From contig NZ_LT629758.1 of the NCBI RefSeq assembly GCF_900104725.1, positions 2,294,001 to 2,358,000 on the forward strand: a stretch of DNA of 64,000 bases, given 5' to 3'. Source of the DNA: Actinoplanes derwentensis (GTDB taxonomy: Bacteria > Actinomycetota > Actinomycetes > Mycobacteriales > Micromonosporaceae). The translations under genes and the position numbers were made by a program. This document shows, in pieces, positions 17,835-25,867 of the stretch. The notes beneath the pieces are model-generated. The model did not search any database. It had not been told where the DNA came from and saw nothing but the letters and a program-made list of their open reading frames with translations. Numbering within the stretch: the first letter of the stretch is position 1; each line of letters starts with the position of its first letter.

Positions 17835-18173
17835 TCAGGGAACGAGGACCTCATCGAGCCAGAGGCGCCGTGTGAACCCACCGCGCTGGGCGCGCTTGGC
17901 AGCAGCCGCCTCATCCACTTCGGCCTCGGTGAAACCGAGCGCGACCGTCAGGGCGGCAACCACTTCGCGGATGTCGGCGAGTTCACCCAGTCGCTCGCCC
18001 GGTTCGGCGGATGCGACCTCCTCCGCCTCCTCGTGCAGTTTCGCGATCAACGCGGGAAGCAGTTCCTGAGCCTCCAGCACCCGGACCCTCGGAGTCCGGC
18101 CATCGGCAGAGATGATCTCCGGAATACGATCACGCACCAGCTTGCCGTAAACGATCTTCTGTTCGCGAGACAT
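17835..18173 (-). CDS. MazG/PRA-PH-like NTP pyrophosphohydrolase
   Basis: The 112-residue all-alpha protein begins IVYGKLVRDRIPEIISADG and carries KLHEEAEEVASA and ELADIREVVAAL, the ExxE...ExxD metal-binding pattern of MazG-like and phosphoribosyl-ATP pyrophosphohydrolase-like housecleaning enzymes. Such proteins hydrolyse non-canonical or excess NTPs. The ATG gives the usual family N-terminus. Third passenger of element 1. Confidence 0.85.
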   Translation of the reverse strand: MSREQKIVYGKLVRDRIPEIISADGRTPRVRVLEAQELLPALIAKLHEEAEEVASAEPGERLGELADIREVVAALTVALGFTEAEVDEAAAAKRAQRGGFTRRLWLDEVLVP

Positions 18174-18346
18174 CCCACCATCATCCTTGCTCGGGTGCCG
18201 ACCGCCTCTGGTGCGGCCTTCCGCCGGGCGTGCTCACTCTCGCGACCAGACCGACGACTCCAAGATCACCGTATACGTTCTGTTGTTCTCGAGCGCCGTT
18301 CGCACCGGCTCGGCAGAGGGCGTGCGCGCCCGGCATACGATGCGGC

Positions 18347-19297
18347 GTGACGTTCACCCCTCGGGCCGCGTGGGCCGACACGCCAGAACCGGTACGGACA
18401 GCCGTCGCTGAAGCGCTCGGCACCCCGATCGTCGGTCATACCGATCTACACGGCGGCATGTCACCAGGCCCGGCCGCGGCCTTGCGGCTGGCCGACGGAC
18501 GACAAATCTTCGTCAAGGCCGTGTCCGCCGAGGTCCGGGCGCACAACCACCGGATGATCCTCCAGGAATCCGCGATCCTGGACGCGCTACCCACTTCAGC
18601 GCCGGCACCTCGACGCCTCGCCACCGTCGAACACGGACCATGGATCGCCCTGGCGATCACCTGGGCCCCCGGCACCACCGAAACGTCATGGACCGACGCA
18701 TCGATCTCAGCTGTCGCTCGCGCCTGCCGAACGGCGAACGGACATCACGCACCGGACGCTCTGCCGCCGGTCGCCGAACGCATCTTCGACTTCGACGGCT
18801 GGACACGTCTGCTCGAAATCGGTACCGGCGACGCCTGGGAGACCGCTCACGCGGGGCAGGCGGCCGAGGTGGTGGCCGGCTGGAAGGCCTGGACCGCCGG
18901 AGATGCGCTGGTCCACCGAGACCTCCGCCTCGACAACACGACAGTCGACACGAAGGCCGGATCGGCGGTGCTGCTCGACTGGGCGTACGCCTCCGCCGGC
19001 GCCCCGTGGATCGATCTCGCACAGATGGCGGCGGACATCGTCGGCACCGGACATGCCCTCGGCCAGCAAGCGGCGACGGATCGCGCGTACCGCCTTCTCC
19101 AGACCCTGCCGCCCGCGGCTTCACGTTTCGTCGTGGGACTGGCCGGAATGTGGTGCATCCGAGCCGCAACCATCCCAGACACGGTCATGCCCAGCATCTC
19201 CACCTGGCGCCGCGCAAGATCAGCCGCACTGCGCCCCTTGGTGACCCACCTGATCGCAGACCTTCGCGACTCGATCCCAGCAACGCACCCAAGCTGA
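18347..19297 (+). CDS. Aminoglycoside phosphotransferase (APH) family protein
   Basis: The 316-residue product has the APH/choline-kinase fold: QIFVKAVSAEVRAHNHRMI (nucleotide-binding Lys), the catalytic loop LVHRDLRLDNTTVD and the magnesium motif VLLDWAYASAG. The acceptor may be an antibiotic or a cellular small molecule and cannot be inferred. GTG 18347 is chosen by homology-like start TFTPRAAW; the frame upstream is non-coding in character. It ends just inside the right repeat of element 1. Confidence 0.85.
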   Translation: MTFTPRAAWADTPEPVRTAVAEALGTPIVGHTDLHGGMSPGPAAALRLADGRQIFVKAVSAEVRAHNHRMILQESAILDALPTSAPAPRRLATVEHGPWIALAITWAPGTTETSWTDASISAVARACRTANGHHAPDALPPVAERIFDFDGWTRLLEIGTGDAWETAHAGQAAEVVAGWKAWTAGDALVHRDLRLDNTTVDTKAGSAVLLDWAYASAGAPWIDLAQMAADIVGTGHALGQQAATDRAYRLLQTLPPAASRFVVGLAGMWCIRAATIPDTVMPSISTWRRARSAALRPLVTHLIADLRDSIPATHPS

Positions 19298-19332
19298 TAG
19301 CTGATGCAGGGCTAAGCCAAGACATCCTGCCT

Positions 19333-19371
19333 CAAGATCATCCTTAGCGTGACTTTCCCGAACGTTAGTCC
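19333..19371 (-). repeat. Right terminal inverted repeat of element 1
   Basis: This is the inverted copy of 15326-15364 with one mismatch. Its outer end abuts the second fragment of the host Tn3 transposase. Confidence 0.8.
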
Positions 19372-19483
19372 CCGACCCCCGCCATGCACGCTCGCCGCGA
19401 CGCGCAGCAGGTCGTCCCACATGTTCGTGATCAAGTCCAGGTTCAGCCGCCGGGTCAGCAGCGCCCCGGCGCGCGGGTACCGG
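19372..19483 (-). pseudogene. Tn3 transposase fragment (second part of the split host tnpA)
   Basis: Minus-strand translation gives YPRAGALLTRRLNLDLITNM followed by WDDLLRVAASVHGG, a core Tn3 TnpA segment. It joins in frame with the fragment at 23571-23660 once element 2 and one copy of ACCGG are removed (LDRYPRAGALL), and would continue in the fragment at 13990-14098. Confidence 0.85.
19479..19483. repeat. Target-site duplication ACCGG, left copy (element 2)
   Basis: ACCGG directly precedes the left inverted repeat and recurs at 23566-23570 directly after the right one, the 5-bp duplication expected of Tn3-family insertion. Confidence 0.85.
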
Positions 19484-19527
19484 AGGGCTTCTTAACAGAT
19501 GCGCGACCAGGGATCAAGAAGTTGATC
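19484..19527 (+). repeat. Left terminal inverted repeat of element 2
   Basis: It begins AGGGCTTCTTAAC and runs through GCGCGACCAGGGATCAAG to GTTGATC. It pairs with 23522-23565 with three mismatches. Confidence 0.88.
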
Positions 19528-19726
19528 TAGGGCGAGTGGTCACGCCATCGACTACAGGTTCTCGACGTAGCCAGCGGCGATGTCCTCGGGATGTCCTGGT
19601 TTGCGCCACTCGACCGGGCACGCGAAGCCTGCGGCCTTTGTCTCCTCGGGACAATGGCCTCGTTGCGCCTTCGTTATAGTCGAATCCGGTTATTCGATTT
19701 CGGCTACTTGTTGATACGGAGGCGCA
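19528..19726. promoter_or_regulatory. Upstream region of the PadR operon with operator-like palindrome
   Basis: No gene is seen. TCGAAT-CCGGTT-ATTCGA at 19680-19697 is an inverted repeat with 6-bp half-sites, 30 bases before the padR-like start, and is a likely autoregulatory operator. A GGAGG RBS lies at 19717-19721. Confidence 0.55.
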
Positions 19727-20314
19727 GTGCGCGCTCTGGACAATCCGCTGACCATGGCTGTGCTGGCCCTCCTCCGGGAGGGCCCCCGGCATCCCTACGA
19801 GATGCAGCACCTACTCCGCGAGCGCAATGTCGGCGCGGTGGTCAAGCTGCGCGGCGGCTCGCTGTACGACGCCATCGACCGGCTGGCCAGAGCCAGCCTC
19901 ATCGAGCCGGTCGGGCGCAGCCGCTCCGGAGCCCGGCCGGAACGCACCGTCTACACAGTCACCCCGCTGGGTGAGGAGAAGCTCACCGCCATCGTCGGCA
20001 AGCACGTCGGGGCGGTTGCCGAGGAGTTCCCGGCGTTCACGGCAGGTCTGGCGCACATCCTCCATCTGGAGAAGGAAGCCGCGCTGCACCTGCTGCACGA
20101 GCGGCGGCGCTCCCTGACCGCCCTCGCCGAGGAGACCGACGCCGTTCTTCTTGATGCGCGGCAGGCGGGCGTGCCCCGGCTGCCGTTGCTGGAAACCGAG
20201 TACACGCAACTACTCAGGCACACCGAGATCGCCTGGCTCCACCAGGTGACGACGGCGATCGAGGAGGGGGACCTGCCATGGACGGCGCCCCCATCACCAC
20301 AACAGGAGGCGTGA
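19727..20314 (+). CDS. PadR family transcriptional regulator
   Basis: The 195-residue protein has the PadR winged helix: TMAVLALLREGPRHPYEMQH, then GSLYDAIDRLARASLIEPVG and TVYTVTPLGEEKL, followed by a long C-terminal helical dimerisation region (PadR-s2 type). GTG 19727 follows a GGAGG RBS. It overlaps the reductase start by one base (TGATG), so the two form an operon and the regulator probably controls the reductase. Both are passengers of element 2. Confidence 0.9.
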   Translation: MRALDNPLTMAVLALLREGPRHPYEMQHLLRERNVGAVVKLRGGSLYDAIDRLARASLIEPVGRSRSGARPERTVYTVTPLGEEKLTAIVGKHVGAVAEEFPAFTAGLAHILHLEKEAALHLLHERRRSLTALAEETDAVLLDARQAGVPRLPLLETEYTQLLRHTEIAWLHQVTTAIEEGDLPWTAPPSPQQEA

Positions 20315-20748
20315 TGTCCATTCCCCCCAAGTCCCTCAAGGTCGCCAACAAAGTGATCGTCTGGTTGCAGCGACGTGGCCTGCCCATCGGAACGATGCAC
20401 CTGCTCACCGTCCGAGGACGTAAGTCGGGCGAACCTCGTACCACTCCGGTGTCGCCGCTGACCGTTGACGGCGAGCGCTACATCATCGGCGGCTACGCGA
20501 AAGGTGATTGGGTCAAGAACGTCCGGGTGGCCGGCGAGGCGGTGTTGTCCCGCGGCAAAGCTCAGGAGCGGGTCCGCCTCGTCGAACTTCCCGAGGCGGA
20601 CCGCGTGCCGGTGCTGCGCGCCTTCCCCAAGGAGGTGCCGCACGGCGTCCCGATGTTCGTCAAGACTGGCGTGGTGCCGGACGCCACGCCGGACGGGTTC
20701 GCCGCCGCTGCGCCGAATGTGGCGGTCTTCCGGGTCGAACGCTACTGA
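20314..20748 (+). CDS. Deazaflavin (F420)-dependent nitroreductase-family protein
   Basis: The 144-residue product is a DUF385/Ddn-type split beta-barrel: LLTVRGRKSGEPRTTPVSPL, GERYIIGGYAKGDWVKNVRV and AAPNVAVFRVERY at the end. Members bind F420H2 and reduce nitroimidazoles, quinones or other electrophiles. The ATG at 20314 has AGGAGG five bases upstream and overlaps the padR stop; a start at 20278 would lie well inside padR and is less likely. A PadR-controlled detoxifying reductase is a common pairing. Confidence 0.88.
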   Translation: MSIPPKSLKVANKVIVWLQRRGLPIGTMHLLTVRGRKSGEPRTTPVSPLTVDGERYIIGGYAKGDWVKNVRVAGEAVLSRGKAQERVRLVELPEADRVPVLRAFPKEVPHGVPMFVKTGVVPDATPDGFAAAAPNVAVFRVERY

Positions 20749-20827
20749 TCCCGCCGCCGGGCATCCGGCGGTTGAGCGGCGCGGATACGGGCCGTCCGAC
20801 GCGACTCGATGCCCACAAGGTGTGCTT

Positions 20828-20902
20828 GAGCCGTGTGCCGCGACGAGCGGCACGCACGGTGCTGAGGGGCCGGAGCGCAGCGATGCGCTCCGGCTACCCG
20901 AC
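20828..20902 (+). ncRNA. Group II intron 3' end (domains V and VI), remnant
   Basis: GAGCCGTGTGCCGC at 20828 opens a helix closed by GCGGCACGCACGGTGC, matching group II domain V with the AGC triad and a two-base bulge; one A-G mismatch is present and the terminal loop is GACGA instead of GAAA. It is followed by a domain VI-like hairpin (CCGGAGCGCA, loop GCGA) and the 3' end CTACCCGAC. No reverse transcriptase or upstream domains are seen. Confidence 0.72.
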
Positions 20903-21148
20903 GATTCCCGGGCCGGTCAATGCTGCGTATCGGTGGCGTCGAGGTGATCCCGCATCCCGGTGATGACCCTCGGCGTCCTGGGTCTACGCATCTCCGCACC
21001 GTTCAGCGGCACCTCCGGGCAGCAGCCTGATTACTCGCCTTCTGGAACCGGAGCCCGGGTCGCGGTCCCGTCCACGCCGCTCGACGCCCTGGTGTCGCTG
21101 ACGGACCCGGGCGATACCTCAGCGCTCCACCGCGCAGGTTCGCACGGG
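20903..21148. other. Spacer in element 2, no gene recognised
   Basis: No gene, strong hairpin or repeat is apparent in this stretch between the intron remnant and the broken small gene. Confidence 0.4.
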
Positions 21149-21669
21149 TCATAGCGGTTCGAGGTCGGCTTCCTCGCCTTGGTCGTCGCCGGCGAGAAGC
21201 TGCAGGGCCTCGCGGAGCCAGCCGAGTTCGTCGGCGCCTTCGTAGTCGCCGGGCAGCCGGACCGCGATCCAGACGTCCTCGTCGAGCAGTCCGGCCGCCG
21301 CGCGGAGGCGGGCCACGGTCGGGTCCTGGGTGAGGCTGTCAGCCGCGGCCGTTGCAGCGCGGGCGGGCGCAGACTTTCGGCGGCGCCGCGGTGCTGCTCG
21401 TAGGCGGCCTACGGGTGCAGGCCGAACTGCTCGCCAAGCTGCCACCAGTCCGTCCCCACGGCGAGGGCATCGCGGGCCACGGCGTTCTGCGCGTGCTCGG
21501 CGTACTGGGCCAGCTGCTGCGCGGCGGTCGCGGCCCGGGTGAAGTCGCCGGCGGCCACCGCGGCGGCGGCCTGCTCGAGCGTGTCGGCCAACGTGGCGCC
21601 GGCCCGGTGGTGGAGATCCTCGGTGCGGGTCACGGGCAGGGCCTTCGGCATCGTCGGGTTCTTCCTCAC
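21149..21669 (-). pseudogene. Broken small hypothetical gene of Tn3-type elements
   Basis: The N-terminal 86 residues (ATLADTLEQAAAAVAAGDFT, then GTDWWQLGEQFGLHP) stop at a TAG at 21409-21411, but the same frame continues AAYEQHRGAAESLRPPA and, after a frameshift, RAATAAADSLTQDPTVARLR and WIAVRLPGDYEGADELGWLR to 21149. The joined sequence reads as one protein of about 170 residues, helical at the N-terminus, with no function I can name. Confidence 0.65.
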
Positions 21670-21672
21670 GGG

Positions 21673-23471
21673 TCAATGAACGGGGTCGGCGTCGTCACCG
21701 GCCGGCGCGGCCCGGCGGGCGTCGGCGGTCAAGGTGATGCGTCGACCGAGGTCGATTTTCACCTCGCCGTACGGTGCGATGTTGGACCAGAACAGCGGGT
21801 TGAGGCCGCGCTCGTCCGGGTAGCGCCTCGTGCAGTGCGGCCAGTTCGGCCTCGTGCTCGGCGCGGACCTGCGCGACGAACTCGGTCGGATCCAGCGGTT
21901 TGGCCAGGGCGGCGTAGTGCTCGCGGCGCCGCTCGACGAAGTCGGGCTGCAGGTCCTGCTCCGGGTTGCGGAACTCCGCGGCGCCGGCCACCCAGATGCC
22001 CTTGCAGCGCAGTTGGTCACACAGCGCTTCCAGGGTGCGCAGTTCGTAGATCGCCCGGACAATCCGCTTCGAGCCGCCCTGCGCAGTGCGGTAAACGAGG
22101 GTCTCCCGGTCGCCGGCCAGGCCCTTGTGCCGGGGCACGACCTCACCCTCCGGGTAGTACGTGAACTGCGCATCGCCGGCGTAGCGTCGGACCAACTTGA
22201 CCCCGTCCAGCACCGGCTGGTGAGAGTTCTCGCAGCGAAACTCGAGTACGTCGAGGAGCTCGATCAGGCCGATCCGGTAGTGCCGGGTGTAGGACTCCCG
22301 GTAGCTGGCCTGCATCTTCGTCTGGACCACCGTGCGCCCGGCCCGGAACTCCGCGGCCAGGTTACGCAGGTTGTCCGAGCCCACCAGCGGGAACACCACC
22401 TGCCGCACGGTCTCGTCCGGGCGCCGCAGCGCCGCGTCGGCGACCCTCATCAGCAGGTTCTCCTTGCCGTTGACCCGAGTGAATTCCGCGGCCAGCTGCC
22501 GGAACACCTTCTTCTCCGCACGCAACCCGATCCGGTTCACCATCGAGATCAGCAACAGCACCAGCTGATCGGTGATCTCCTGCTGCCGGGACACCAACAG
22601 CGCCGCGAGCATCGCCGCTTGCACTTCATCCGAGCGGCGCCGTACATGGCTGGGCGACTCGATGAACGCCATGTGCCTCCACTCCGCGACCACCTTCACC
22701 GCAACGTCGGCGAACAGGCCATCCGGCAGGGCGAACGCGCGGACCGCCTTAAGCTTGGCGATCTCGTTCTGCATCGTCTTCAGGCTGACGTCCCCGGCCG
22801 AGGCCTTGATCCAGCGCAACAGGTCCGGATCCACCTCCTCCTCCGCATCCTCAGACCCCACCACGTCCGAGGCAGCCACGGCGTCCTCGATCCCTCCGGC
22901 ACCGGCCTCAGCGAACTCCGGGGCAATGGGCTGCACCAGCGCCAGCACCGCGGGATCGAGCCGTCCGGCGACAAGATCCGCGACCGTCTCCCCGCCGCGG
23001 GCCAGCGCGCTGGTGCAGACGGTCGATCTGGCCTGGCGTCGGCGGCTCCAACTGCCGGGTCCGACACTCGGCCAGGAAATGCTCCCGGACCAACTCAGGG
23101 CGGCGGACCCGCTGCGCATAGTCGGCGGCCAGCCAGTCGGTCAGCTTCTCGTAGTCCGCGACCGTGAACGTGCGGAACCCGAAGTGCCGACGGATCTCCG
23201 ACCGGTGCCGCTTGATCGTCGGCCCGTCCCAGGCATACCGACCCAGGTCGGCCGCAGGCACCGTCACCTGCGCCGCAACGAAGTCGACCACCTCATCGCG
23301 CAACTCGCTTCGTCCACGCGGGAACCGGCCGTACCGGCCGTAGAACTTCAACAGCAGCACGAACGCGAGCTTCGTCGGGCCGTCGTGCTTACCCGCCAAC
23401 AGGTCGATTTCCCCAGGCAGCAGCCTCCAGTGCTCGACCAGGTCAGCGAAGTTCTCCGGAAGGCGCGACAC
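21673..23471 (-). pseudogene. Tn3-family transposase of element 2, frameshifted and lacking the DDE core
   Basis: The gene begins about 50 bases inside the right repeat. The DUF4158 N-terminus (LVEHWRLLPGEIDLLAGKHD, YGRFPRGRSELRDEVVDFVA) runs to PGQIDRL near 23000, where a frameshift moves it to TSALARGGETVADLVAGRLD and on to AALHEALP. A second shift near 21845 joins it directly to the C-terminal end LNPLFWSNIAPYGEVKIDLG. Tn3 transposases are about 980 residues; the roughly 400-residue catalytic segment is absent here. It cannot transpose but may still bind the ends. Confidence 0.88.
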
Positions 23472-23521
23472 AGACCGAAATCATTCCGCCGCGGTCACCC
23501 CAAGACCATCCCGCGGACATT

Positions 23522-23565
23522 GATCAACTTTTTGATCCCTGGTCGCGCATCCGTTAAGAAACCCT
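23522..23565 (-). repeat. Right terminal inverted repeat of element 2
   Basis: It is the inverted partner of 19484-19527 with three mismatches. Confidence 0.88.
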
Positions 23566-23570
23566 ACCGG
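23566..23570. repeat. Target-site duplication ACCGG, right copy (element 2)
   Basis: It matches 19479-19483 exactly. Confidence 0.85.
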
Positions 23571-23660
23571 TCCAGGAAATCCGCGCGGGGCCCGGTCCGG
23601 TACAGGGTGATCTTCCCTAGGTCCCGGATCCGTGGGGACAGCTGCTTGCCGACAAGGCCG
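23571..23660 (-). pseudogene. Tn3 transposase fragment (first part of the split host tnpA)
   Basis: Minus-strand translation gives LVGKQLSPRIRDLGKITLYR followed by TGPRADFLDR, a conserved Tn3 TnpA segment. It continues in frame across the excised element 2 into YPRAGALL at 19483. Sequence upstream of about 23660 no longer matches, so the 5' part is lost. Confidence 0.85.
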
Positions 23661-23874
23661 ATTCGTGTCGGTCGGCGAAGCCGTCCTTTCGGGTTTTGAA
23701 GGTGCGGCTTGCCGCACTACCTCTAAGGCTTCCTAGGACACTAGTTCAAAGAAGTCGGTCTGTATTCCAGGGTTACTCAGAACGGTTCTCTGGCTCGTCG
23801 GTCACGGGACTAGGGTAGCGAAGAATGCGGGGCACGAAGAACCACGAGTAACCCTTACGGGTGGTGGTGTGGGT
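23661..23874. other. Spacer, no gene recognised
   Basis: No gene is seen. TCCTAGGACA at 23731-23740 resembles half of the palindrome TGTCCTAGGACA at 26034-26045; both lie just outside the deacetylase gene. Confidence 0.35.
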
Positions 23875-23905
23875 CAGGACCAGAGGATTGATTCCCCTGG
23901 TCCTG
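23875..23905 (-). terminator. Probable terminator of the deacetylase gene
   Basis: A 12-bp inverted repeat (CAGGACCAGAGG / CCCCTGGTCCTG, one G-T pair) around ATTGATT lies 28 bases past the deacetylase stop. There is no clear T-tract. Confidence 0.6.
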
Positions 23906-23932
23906 GCTGCCGGGTGATCTGCTCGGTGGTGG

Positions 23933-25867
23933 TCACACCAGGGCGACGAATGTCAGGCCCTTGGCCTGGAGAGCCGGGATCACGGTCTTCAGGGAGGCCA
24001 GCGTCTGGGAGCGGTCGCCGCCGCCGTCGTGGCAGAGCAGGATCTGGCCAGGCTTGGAGGCGAGCAGGCGCTTGGTGATGTGGGCTACGCCGGGGCGGGA
24101 CCAGTCGCGCGGGTCGGTGGACCAGTCCATCGGGATCACGCTGCTCTTGGAGACCGATTCTGAAAGGCCTTTGGACCAGGCGCCGCCGGGGGCGCGGAAC
24201 AGGCTCGGGGCGTACCCGGTGGTGCTGTAGATCTTGTCCTGGGCTCGGGCGATCTCCTTGATCGCCCTGCGGGACGACAGTTCGGCCACGTTGAGCGGGT
24301 GGCTCCAGGTGTGGTTGGCGATGTGGTGACCGTCGGTGACTACGTCACGGGCGATGGACTCGTGACCGAGGACCTGATTGCCGATCATGCAGAACAGGGC
24401 TGGGACGTGATACTTCTCCAGCACGCGCAGGATCTGCGGGGTCCACTCCGGGTGCGGGCCGTCGTCGATGGTGAGCGCGATGGAGTCGGTGGGGAACGGA
24501 TCACCCGGGACCACTGCGCGGAAGTCGCTCAGGGTGTGCACCGGGACCTTCATGACCGGGGCCGTGGGTTTCGGGGTGGTGGGCGTCGGGGACGGGACCG
24601 GCGGGGGCTCGCTGACGACCAGGTTGGGGGTCTTGGTGGCTACCGGTTCGTCGCGACCGGACAGGGCAGCGATCGTGCCGCCGACCAGGGCGGTACCGGC
24701 GACGGCCGGAATCGCCCAGAGCAGGCGGCGGCGGGTGAGAGGTTTCGCCGGCGGGGCCAGGACCGCAGGCATCCTCGGCAGGACCGGCAGAGCGACCGTC
24801 GGTTCGGAGGGCGGCGGGGTGACCGTCGGCGGGCGCGGCGTGGTCGGTGCGCGTGGCACGGGTGGCGCGGCGACGGCCGGTTTCAGGGCAGGCGTCGCGG
24901 GTTTCAGGGCGGGCGAGGACACGCGGGAGACCGGTAGAGCGACGGTCGAATCCGGGGCGGATCGCTGGGCAGGAACGGACGGCGAGGCGGCCGTCGGGAT
25001 CGAGAGAGCGACCGTCGGCTCCGTGTCAGGCGTGGACACGCGGGAAGCCGGTAGGGCGACCGTCGAATCCGACTCCGGTTCGGGCCGGGCCGCCGACTTG
25101 GAGGGGATCGAGAGAGCGGCCGTGGACACCCGGGAGACCGCCGACTCCGACTCTGGCGCGGGCCGGGGCTTGGGCAGGGTGACCGTCGGCTCGGACTTGG
25201 CGGAGATCACCGTGGTCGGCTCGGACTCCTCCTCTGCCGTGGACGCGGCAGCTAGCGCCGCGGACAACGCCCCCGCCGAGAGAGCGACCGTCTCCTCGGC
25301 ATCCTCCACCGCTGGAATGGCGACCGTCGCGTCAGCGATATCGGCCGCAGTCAAGGTCACCGTCGCCTCGGACTCTTCAGAATCGCCGGACTCGCCGGAC
25401 TCGCCGGACTCGCCGGATTTTTGGGACTCGCCCACCTCGGGAACGGAAGCCGCAGCCGAAGTCCCCACCGCCAGGTCAGCCGTCGGCTCGGACCCCGCGC
25501 TGGCTGCCGGGGTGGACGCTGCCGAAGACGACAAATCGACGGTCGCCTCAGAAGGTTCAGCGGTCTCGGCGGCCGACAACATGACCGTCGACTCAGCGTC
25601 GTCAGAGGCACCATCGTCTCCAGAGACGATGGGAGCGCCGGAGACAATGGGGGAGCTGGAGACCCCAGCGTCACCGGAGACGCTGGGGATACTCAGAGCG
25701 ACCGTCGGCTCGGCCGACTCATCGACCTTGGCAGGTTCCCCGGGCGTACTGCCCTGGGGTGCGGGGGTGGGCTTATCGGTGTTCATCGGTGGGATTCTCT
25801 CGCCCACGGTCAAATCGGTCTTCATCTGTGTCCCGGCTGTGAACCACCCCGCAACGGCGGAATCCAC
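23933..25867 (-). CDS. Membrane-anchored NodB-type polysaccharide deacetylase with repetitive N-terminal arm
   Basis: The 644-residue protein has three parts. Residues 1-375 are low complexity and carry about 13 copies of [ED]x-T-V-x-[LI], for example EPTVALSIP, ESTVMLS, DSTVALPASRVS and EPTVALPVLP. RRRLLWAIPAVAGTALVGG at about 376-400 is a membrane helix preceded by arginines, placing the arm in the cytoplasm. Residues 460-640 are the NodB domain with LTIDDGPHPEW, HHIANHTWSHP, LFRAPGGAW, TDPRDW and ILLCHDGGG, so all metal and catalytic motifs are present. It probably deacetylates a cell-wall glycan. GTG 25867 has a GGGGGAG RBS; ATG 25786 is an alternative. Confidence 0.85.
   Translation of the reverse strand: MDSAVAGWFTAGTQMKTDLTVGERIPPMNTDKPTPAPQGSTPGEPAKVDESAEPTVALSIPSVSGDAGVSSSPIVSGAPIVSGDDGASDDAESTVMLSAAETAEPSEATVDLSSSAASTPAASAGSEPTADLAVGTSAAASVPEVGESQKSGESGESGESGDSEESEATVTLTAADIADATVAIPAVEDAEETVALSAGALSAALAAASTAEEESEPTTVISAKSEPTVTLPKPRPAPESESAVSRVSTAALSIPSKSAARPEPESDSTVALPASRVSTPDTEPTVALSIPTAASPSVPAQRSAPDSTVALPVSRVSSPALKPATPALKPAVAAPPVPRAPTTPRPPTVTPPPSEPTVALPVLPRMPAVLAPPAKPLTRRRLLWAIPAVAGTALVGGTIAALSGRDEPVATKTPNLVVSEPPPVPSPTPTTPKPTAPVMKVPVHTLSDFRAVVPGDPFPTDSIALTIDDGPHPEWTPQILRVLEKYHVPALFCMIGNQVLGHESIARDVVTDGHHIANHTWSHPLNVAELSSRRAIKEIARAQDKIYSTTGYAPSLFRAPGGAWSKGLSESVSKSSVIPMDWSTDPRDWSRPGVAHITKRLLASKPGQILLCHDGGGDRSQTLASLKTVIPALQAKGLTFVALV

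Larger units (their letters stand above)
15326..19371. mobile_element. Element 1: Tn3-type non-autonomous transposon with passenger genes
   Basis: The ends are 39-bp inverted repeats with one mismatch. Each starts GGACTRACGTTCGGG and contains TCACGCTAAG, like the outer-to-inner order of Tn3 repeats (GGGG...ACGTTAAG). Inside are a decayed Tn3 transposase 5' fragment, a peptidase E, a GrpB protein, an NTP pyrophosphohydrolase and a phosphotransferase. I see no 5-bp target duplication at the immediate flanks. It has no working transposase, so any movement needed one in trans. Confidence 0.7.
19484..23565. mobile_element. Element 2: Tn3-family transposon with internally deleted transposase
   Basis: A 4082-bp unit is bounded by 44-bp inverted repeats (19484-19527 and 23522-23565, three mismatches) and a perfect ACCGG duplication. 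It contains a PadR regulator, an F420-type reductase, a group II intron 3' end, a broken small gene and a transposase lacking its catalytic domain. It is inserted in an older tnpA, whose reading frame is restored on precise removal. The element is therefore non-autonomous and was mobilised in trans. Confidence 0.88.

Noticed and set aside
14105..19377. GTCGG beside both broken ends of the host transposase as a target duplication for element 1
   Set aside because: The left copy is 1.2 kb from the element's left repeat and the reading frames do not join cleanly; likely coincidence or later rearrangement.
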